This document shows positions 58,051-64,000 of a stretch of 64,000 bases of DNA, piece by piece. The stretch's first letter is position 1. Each line of letters opens with the position of its first letter. The notes beneath the pieces are model-generated. The model ran no database searches, was not told the origin of the DNA, and was given only the letters and a program-made list of their open reading frames with translations. A program made the position numbers and the translations under genes. This stretch comes from Gymnogyps californianus (Eukaryota > Chordata > Aves > Accipitriformes > Cathartidae), in NCBI RefSeq assembly GCF_018139145.2, contig NC_059471.1, positions 214,477,494-214,541,493 on the forward strand, written 5' to 3'.

Positions 58051-58783
58051 CTACCCTAACAATGCTTAGTAAGATAAGTGGCTTGTTAAAAGCATCATAA
58101 TTCTCCTTTAAAAATCAATTAACAGTTTGGTGCATTTTTTTGGTCTATGGACTGCTGGGTGTCTTATTCAAATGAGATGAATCCAGGGAACTGCTTCTCA
58201 TGTTCTAGTCACTGGCTGCTGTTTAACCCCCAAAAGTGCAACTGGAAGCAAACCTGCAAAATAAATAAATAAAATTATGTAACCATAGTCAAGTTCAGTT
58301 GTTTTTCAGCCCAAGAGGCAGCTGAAGATGCTCAGCTGACTCAGATGAGTCAGATAAACACATTTTCTCTGGGCAAAGGAGGAGCCAGAGCACATTATAA
58401 AACCATTTCCTTTGTGTTTCTTGGTAATTTTTAAAAATTAAATTCATTAATAATTTCTTCCCCAAATCATGCTGGGTTAGGTAGCAGAGGTTTAGTTTAG
58501 AGAGGTTTGATTGTGATTTCTACACAGGCAGTATATAGTCCTTTTCCTGAAGATATAAAATATTTCTTCCTTCTCTTCTAAAGAAACCTGCTTTATGAGA
58601 TCCCTGGGAAAGAACAGTCTGTCAGGGCACCAAGCACAGAAAAGGTGAGAAAGTCATGGGAGAGGAACATCCTGGCCATGCCTCCCCCCCATCATTAGCA
58701 GGTAGGGCACTGGAGAACCAAATGTCCTCCTCTTTTCACCTCACAAAGCCAGAGAGGTTTTCAGCCGCTCCTGCTTGCAAAGG
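58051..58783. other. Intergenic spacer before the LTR
   Basis: Unique-looking DNA with an (AAAT)n stretch at 58,258-58,275. Nothing else was recognised up to the LTR insertion. Confidence 0.7.
58258..58275 (+). repeat. (AAAT)n microsatellite
   Basis: About four AAAT units. Confidence 0.85.
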
Positions 58784-59399
58784 TGTCCTGGTTTCAGCTG
58801 GGATAGAGTTAATTTTCTTCCTAGTAGCTGGTACAGTGCTGTGTTTTGGATTTAGTGTGAGAATAATGTTGATAGCACACTGATGTTTTAGTTGTTGCTA
58901 AGTAGCGCTTATCTTAAGTTAAGGATTTTTCAGTTTCCCATGCTCTGCCAGCAAGCAGGTGTGCAAGAAGCTGGGAGGGAGCACGGCCAGGGCAGCTGAC
59001 CCGAACTAGCCAAAGGGGTATTCCATACCATAGAACGTCATGCCCAGTATATAAACTGGGGGGAGTTTGCCAGGAGGGGCGGATCGCTGCTCGGGCATCG
59101 GTCATTGGGTGGTGAGCAACTGCACTGTGCATCACTTGTCTTTTCTTGGGTTTTATTTCTTTTTCTTTTCCTTTTTTTTGGTTATATTCCTTTTCATTAC
59201 AATTATTATTATTATAATTATATTTTTATAGTTATTGTTAGTATTATATTTTATTGTACTTTAGTTATTAAACCGTTCTTATCTCAACCCACGAGTTTTA
59301 CTTCTTTTTTTCAATTCTCCTCCCCATCCCACTGGAAGGGTGAGGAGTGAGTGAGTGGCTGCGTGGTGCTTAGCCGCTGGCTGGGGTTAAACCACAACA
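58784..59399 (+). mobile_element. Solo LTR of an endogenous retrovirus (ERVL-like, avian)
   Basis: The 616-bp element starts TGTCCTGGTTTCAGCTGGGA and ends GGGGTTAAACCACAACA, so it has TG...CA termini. It is flanked by a perfect 5-bp target duplication AAAGG (58,779-58,783 and 59,400-59,404). The start matches a solitary LTR very common in neoavian genomes (recognised from memory). A TATA box (tatataaactgg, about 59,047-59,058) and ATTAAA signal (about 59,266-59,271), followed by a T-rich stretch, mark the U3-R-U5 layout in the + orientation. No internal viral sequence is present, so it arose by LTR-LTR recombination. A 5-bp duplication fits ERVL, but the class is not proven. Confidence 0.93.
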
Positions 59400-61816
59400 A
59401 AAGGTAAAAAGCCAGAGCCCTTTTCTAAGTGAGACTGAATACTTTCATCCTCTCTAAATATTCACAGGATTATTTTTCTCAGCCCAATCTGATGCAGTCC
59501 TTATTTCTCCCTGAGCAGCGATGTGCTCTCCCTGCCATCGATTTCCTATCGGCCCTTTATAAATGCCTTCTTTCTTCCCTCTCTGATTAATTATTAAACT
59601 ATTAAATCAAATGCTGCGTCCCAGAGTTTGTAAATCAAAACACAACCTCCACCTGCCTCTCCTCAAACGCTGAGCTGTGTGAGCTACAGGCTTTATTGGA
59701 GGCAAGTCAGCCGCTGTTATCTGGGAGCTTCCCCTTCACACCAGCAAGCCCACTCGGCAAACAAGTGCAAGAAAAGGGAGCAGATTTTGGAAGGTGATAA
59801 AGAAACATTACTGGACTTCAGTTCAGGATTTCTGTTCATGATTACAGCACATACTAAGCATGCACAGGGATTGTCTTGGATGACCAATACAGTTCATGTG
59901 TACTTTTCAAATGCAAGTAATTGCAAAAGAGTTTCTATAGATTTTATAGTCCTGCTGGACTGTGCTGATCTCGTGGATGAATGTACACTTAGACTGCAGA
60001 GCCTCAGAGGGGATATAAAAGCATATTGTGCTATGGTAGATGGGACACAAAAATGGAAAGCAAAGGATTTCAGAATCAGCCTTCAGTAGGAATTGTGGTG
60101 TAACATGGGCTGTTCAGAGAAGTTTCCAGGTGTCATGCTTGGATTAAACTAGCTAGAAAAGTGCTTTTCTCTCGCCTACCATGGAAAGCTTCATGCTTCT
60201 GGGAAATAGATGAAAAAAAATGAATACTTTGGCTGCCTAAAAGTCAAACAGTTTAATTCCCCTCATTGCCAGGGCCGCAGAGCCAGCTGGCTTTTCCCTG
60301 CTGCCTTCTCCATCCCCCAGTCTGCCCCAGAGCAAGAGAAATGCGGCTGGCTGCAGTGCTTTTGCTTTACAAAGCCACTTCTCCCTAACTCTTATTTTAA
60401 TCTCTACACTGTAAACTCTGAGAGCAATTGAACAGACTGAAAACTGGGAGGTGGTGCAATCCAAATGGGGTGCCACAGCTGCTCCAGCTAGAGACATGTG
60501 TGTCTTCAGAGTGTGAGTACATGTCAAAGTATATACTTTTCCAATCTAGAAAATTTCTCTTGTCCGTCTAAAGATTTTTTTCTTCTCAATAAAGAGCGCC
60601 TTCCACTTAAAAACAGAATGAATGGCACTGCTGAAGATAAACCTGTTCACACACACCCAAGCCTATATATAAAAATCAACCCAATAGCCAATATAAAAGT
60701 CAATAGAGAAATCTCACTCTTAAGCTAAGGTATATATAACAACAAAAGGTTTGCAGATACCACCTGAAAAAAAAAAGCTAATTACTCCGTCTCCTGATTG
60801 CTTTTTTCCTCCTTTGCTTTTTTTTAAATTATTTTTTATTTAAATCACCTCTGAATGGGCTTATTAGCAGGTCAGAGAGGAACTCATAGCATTTCTTTAG
60901 TGAAGTGATCCTGAACAGTCCAGGGACCAAAACTGGACCAAATATGTCCAGACCATTGCAATACTGAACTGAAGAGAGCTGGCTTCTTGCTATCTGCTGC
61001 CTGGCTCCTTTATGCTATGAATCTTTCATTGGTGCTTTTGTTTCAGACAAGGAGGAGGAGGAGAGAGAGAGAAATGTCACAAAAGCAATATAAAAAGGAC
61101 AGATGTAATACCTCTTAGAGTATTCTCATAAAAAAATCAGCATGCATATTTTATCTGTTCTAGAGAGCCTAAACCAAGTTTCATGATCCCTCCACTTTTA
61201 TTTCAGGCAGGCCAGATCTTGGACAAGAGGAATTAAAAGGCTGTTTGGGACCTTGTGAGTGAAAAAGGAAGATTTTCCTTAGCTTCGGAGAACTTTGGAG
61301 CATGCTTTCACCTTGTTGCTGAGGTAGCAAAACAAGAATAAGGCACGTTAGCATCTATAAGCATTTTTGTACTGATTGCCTATGAGAAATTGCGTTTAAG
61401 TAACAAAAGTAGAGGGTTTTTAAAATTTTGCTGGGTTTCTAGCTATGGCAAGAATTAAGCTGTCAGGTCTCACAATGTTTTTTCTTACCAGGTCCTAGTA
61501 ACTTTTTAGCCCTGGTTTGTAAAAGAAAAGTACATGACTCAAATTCTTGCTTTTTTCCCTCTCCATGGACCTGCTGTATTTAAAGGAGCTGAATTCAGCA
61601 AGGTTAGAGGGTGGAAATGCTGTCTCTGGCCTCCAGACCATTGCTATCCTCAGTCCATTGTCACTGGAGGGCCTTGCAGGGAGCACTTCAGCTGTCACTC
61701 AGGCGTTGCTCAAGGAAATGTCTCACCAACACTGAGGAGATTTCACCTCTTTCAAGGCCAGCCTCTTAGAGGTCAATGTTATTAAGAATTTTTCCATGGT
61801 TATGAATAGAACTGCA
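59400..61816. other. Intergenic, no supported gene
   Basis: Unique-looking DNA between the LTR and the microsatellite. A 411-bp open frame on the + strand (59,679-60,089) has no recognisable domain. A purine-only run (aaggaggaggaggagagaga) lies near 61,050-61,073. Confidence 0.65.
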
Positions 61817-62116
61817 TTTTCTCTTTTCTTTTCTTTTCTTTTCTTTTCTTTTCTTTTCTTTTCTTTTCTTTTCTTTTCTTTTCTTTTCTTTTCTTTTCTT
61901 TTCTTTTCTTTTCTTTTCTTTTCTTTTCTTTTCTTTTCTTTTCTTTTCTTTTTTCTTTTTTTCTTTTCTTTTCTTCTTTTCTTTTCTCTTCTCTTCTCTT
62001 CTCTTCTCTTCTCTTCTCTTCTCTTCTCTTCTCTTCTCTTCTCTTCTCTCTGTCTTCTCTTTTCTTCTCTTCTCTTTTCTCCTCTTCTTGTCTCGTCTCG
62101 TCTCGTCTCTTCTTTT
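61817..62116 (+). repeat. Compound pentanucleotide microsatellite (TTTTC)n-(TTCTC)n-(GTCTC)n
   Basis: About 25 perfect TTTTC units are followed by a short irregular part, about 13 TTCTC units (roughly 61,984-62,048), and four GTCTC units (about 62,089-62,110). The first 230 or so bases are pure pyrimidine. Open reading frames across it (Phe/Ser-Leu-rich on one strand, Lys/Arg/Glu on the other) are products of the repeat and not genes. Confidence 0.97.
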
Positions 62117-64000
62117 AAAACTGGCTAAACTTTTAAGTTGTAAGATCATACAAAAAGGAAAGCCCTGCTGGTCTATTTCCTCCAGACACAAGTGGGAGAA
62201 AAGCATTTTTTCCAATTTTAACTATCATCTGGCCTATTTCACCCCAACTGAGGAACTTCTCGCAGCCTTCTGCACCCTCATTTTGTCTTCTAGATGACTT
62301 CGAAGACAGCTACTGCTGACAGACCTCTCCTCTCACCATTGAGACTTGAGCATCCCTTAGTCGTAACTCATCTACACCTCTCAGTCAATGGCATTATCAT
62401 CTCAAGCATTCACAATCCAGCCTGGAAACATCTCCTTGGCTCCGGGCTTCCTGGCTCCATAGAGCATGGGAAGAAGCATTGGCATTGAAGAGCACCCAAA
62501 AATGTGTAAACTTTCCTATAGAAGGCCTCCCTGGAAGTTGCCTTTTTCTTAAACAACCCTTTGCATATCAGAAGGTCAAGTACACTGATGTTTTCATTAT
62601 GTGTGTCTGTCGTACAGGACCTTCAATTCCATGGTTGGATACAGAAGATGAGAGTCGATTAACTCTAGATGGCTAATGGAGAAGAATAGGCATTTCCAGG
62701 GCAAGACACACCTGACTTCTTTTAGCTGTTTACTTAGAGATGAGTTGCACCCTGAAAAAACAGCATTGGTGAGCTCCAGTGGAGGCTATAGATACCAAAT
62801 CCTTACTGAATGAGACCCCTCCCAAGTGCTGGTAATGACAATTAACTGATGTGTAATCAAGGAAGTAAGATAACCCCAAATACTGTGAAGTATATATAAA
62901 GATGTCACTTGGATGTTTTAGGTTATGGAAGACCTATTCCTAGAACAGTTTGTTGACACTCTTCTGAGGATAAGAGTTTTTATATCTCACAGACAACCTG
63001 TTCTGCCAGAAGAGAGAGGCTGTGATACTCTTATGAACAACAATCTGCTGCTCACATTTAGCTTTGTAAAAAAACTTCCTTCATTTTAATAATGAAGGAT
63101 GTTCATTCCAGTGTGAATGTGATGATTGGTCAGAGATTAATCTAGCAAAACCAGTAAGCATTAACATTGACCAGTCATTCAGACTGATCTCAGTCCAGTT
63201 TGATGGCACACCTTAGAAATTCAAACGAATAAGAGACAAAACCAATAGTATAAAGCGATGGTTCAAAATGACCTACTAGTCAGTGAGCATCCTTTTGGGA
63301 GCAGCAGCTCTGGATTCATCCCAGATAACCCTGCAGCATTTAACGGAGACATAGCTAATTATGCTAGGCACCCTGTCGAGCAGGAGCTTGCCACCTCTAA
63401 GACTCTCCAGTGAACCCAAAAGATAACTAAGAAAAGCTAGCCTATAGTCAGTACATGGAAATTTGCTCCTCACAGTCTTCATCTCCAATGTAAAGTATCT
63501 ATAGGGTCTGAAAATTGAAGAAGAGTTTGAAACCCCTGCTCTGAAATGACCAGCGAGAAACACGGTCCCTTGGGTTTGATTTGGATTTCAGGGGATTAAA
63601 CTGTGCTCCTCAGAGGCTCCCCTTCTCTCTGGTGACTCTAGGGGAGCAGATGGTGACTGCGTTTTTAATGTAACACTTCTGTTAACTGTCCAAATAATCC
63701 AACTTGCGTGTATCTGGGCCCTCACAAAGATTCAACTTGCTTTTTAAATCAATAATTACTGGGGAGGATGACAGCAAAAGCACTCTGTTCTGCATGTCTG
63801 ACATAATGTTGTCAACTCTCAGGGGTATATTGCAGTATTATAGTATTTGGTGAGGGGTTTTTTTTTGTAAGCCTCCAATTGCTGCAATCATATCAGAGTT
63901 GCCTTGTTGCCTTCTCTTCCACTCTTCTTTCTGCCTTCCTTGCCTTCCTTTTTGTTACAGGAAAAAGCTGGAAAATGGGAACCTAGGGCATCTTGCTGCA
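62117..64000. other. Intergenic, no supported gene (right edge)
   Basis: Unique-looking AT-rich DNA. A small hairpin with 9-bp arms, TCCTTCATT and AATGAAGGA, lies at 63,077-63,099. No exon or RNA gene was recognised up to the window end. Confidence 0.65.

Noticed and set aside
59105..59350. 81-codon frame inside the solo LTR
   Set aside because: It covers the T-rich R/U5 part of the LTR. LTRs of this type do not encode a protein there.
59679..60089. 136-codon open frame after the LTR
   Set aside because: No recognisable domain, not part of the LTR, and no promoter or splice support.
61766..62215. 149-codon frame rich in Lys, Arg and Glu on the minus strand, and a Phe/Ser/Leu frame on the plus strand
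   Set aside because: Both are translations of the pentanucleotide microsatellite, whose perfect units leave frames open by composition.
1..64000. CRISPR arrays, operons, insertion sequences, phage or toxin systems
   Set aside because: The window is vertebrate nuclear DNA with spliced exons; no such structure is present.

Overview
This is vertebrate nuclear DNA, most likely from a bird. It is AT-rich and intron-rich, with long non-coding stretches. Two CR1-type LINE remnants and one ERVL-like solo LTR of a kind common in neoavian genomes point to a bird. The species cannot be named from the sequence. Nothing prokaryotic is present: no operons, CRISPR arrays, insertion sequences, rRNA or tRNA.

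The left half (1 to about 31,540, + strand) holds the 3' portion of one gene. Nine exons splice in a single consistent reading frame into the C-terminal 409 or so residues of SFMBT2 (Scm-like with four MBT domains 2), a Polycomb-group chromatin protein. The exons are 180-222, 799-869, 2059-2198, 9678-9787, 17691-17866, 19428-19600, 21388-21636, 21789-21917 and 24004-24144. In order they encode the linker after the fourth MBT repeat, the SLED DNA-binding domain, a strongly basic nuclear-localisation stretch, an acidic/Ser-rich linker and the C-terminal SAM domain. The four MBT repeats lie beyond the left edge. The stop codon is at 24142-24144. A long 3' UTR probably runs to about 31,530, where three AATAAA hexamers are followed by a GT-rich element.

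The introns hold a decayed sense-strand CR1 reverse-transcriptase fragment (about 13,200-13,925), a CR1 3' tail (23,361-23,411), short low-complexity tracts, and a few blocks that look like conserved regulatory DNA. The most striking is a nested inverted-repeat cluster at 4,466-4,508 next to a perfect octamer motif.

The right half (about 31,590-64,000) contains no gene I can support. It holds a 616-bp solo LTR with perfect 5-bp target duplications (58,784-59,399), a 300-bp pure-pyrimidine pentanucleotide microsatellite (61,817-62,116), a probable ancient LINE endonuclease relic (about 41,000-41,320, minus strand), scattered palindromic relics of old amniote repeats, and two CNE-like blocks (45,600-46,020 and 57,450-58,050). 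A gene-poor flank downstream of SFMBT2 fits the human 10p14 arrangement.

I looked for an undescribed system and did not find one. The best leads are candidate regulatory elements and the structure of the SFMBT2 3' end.
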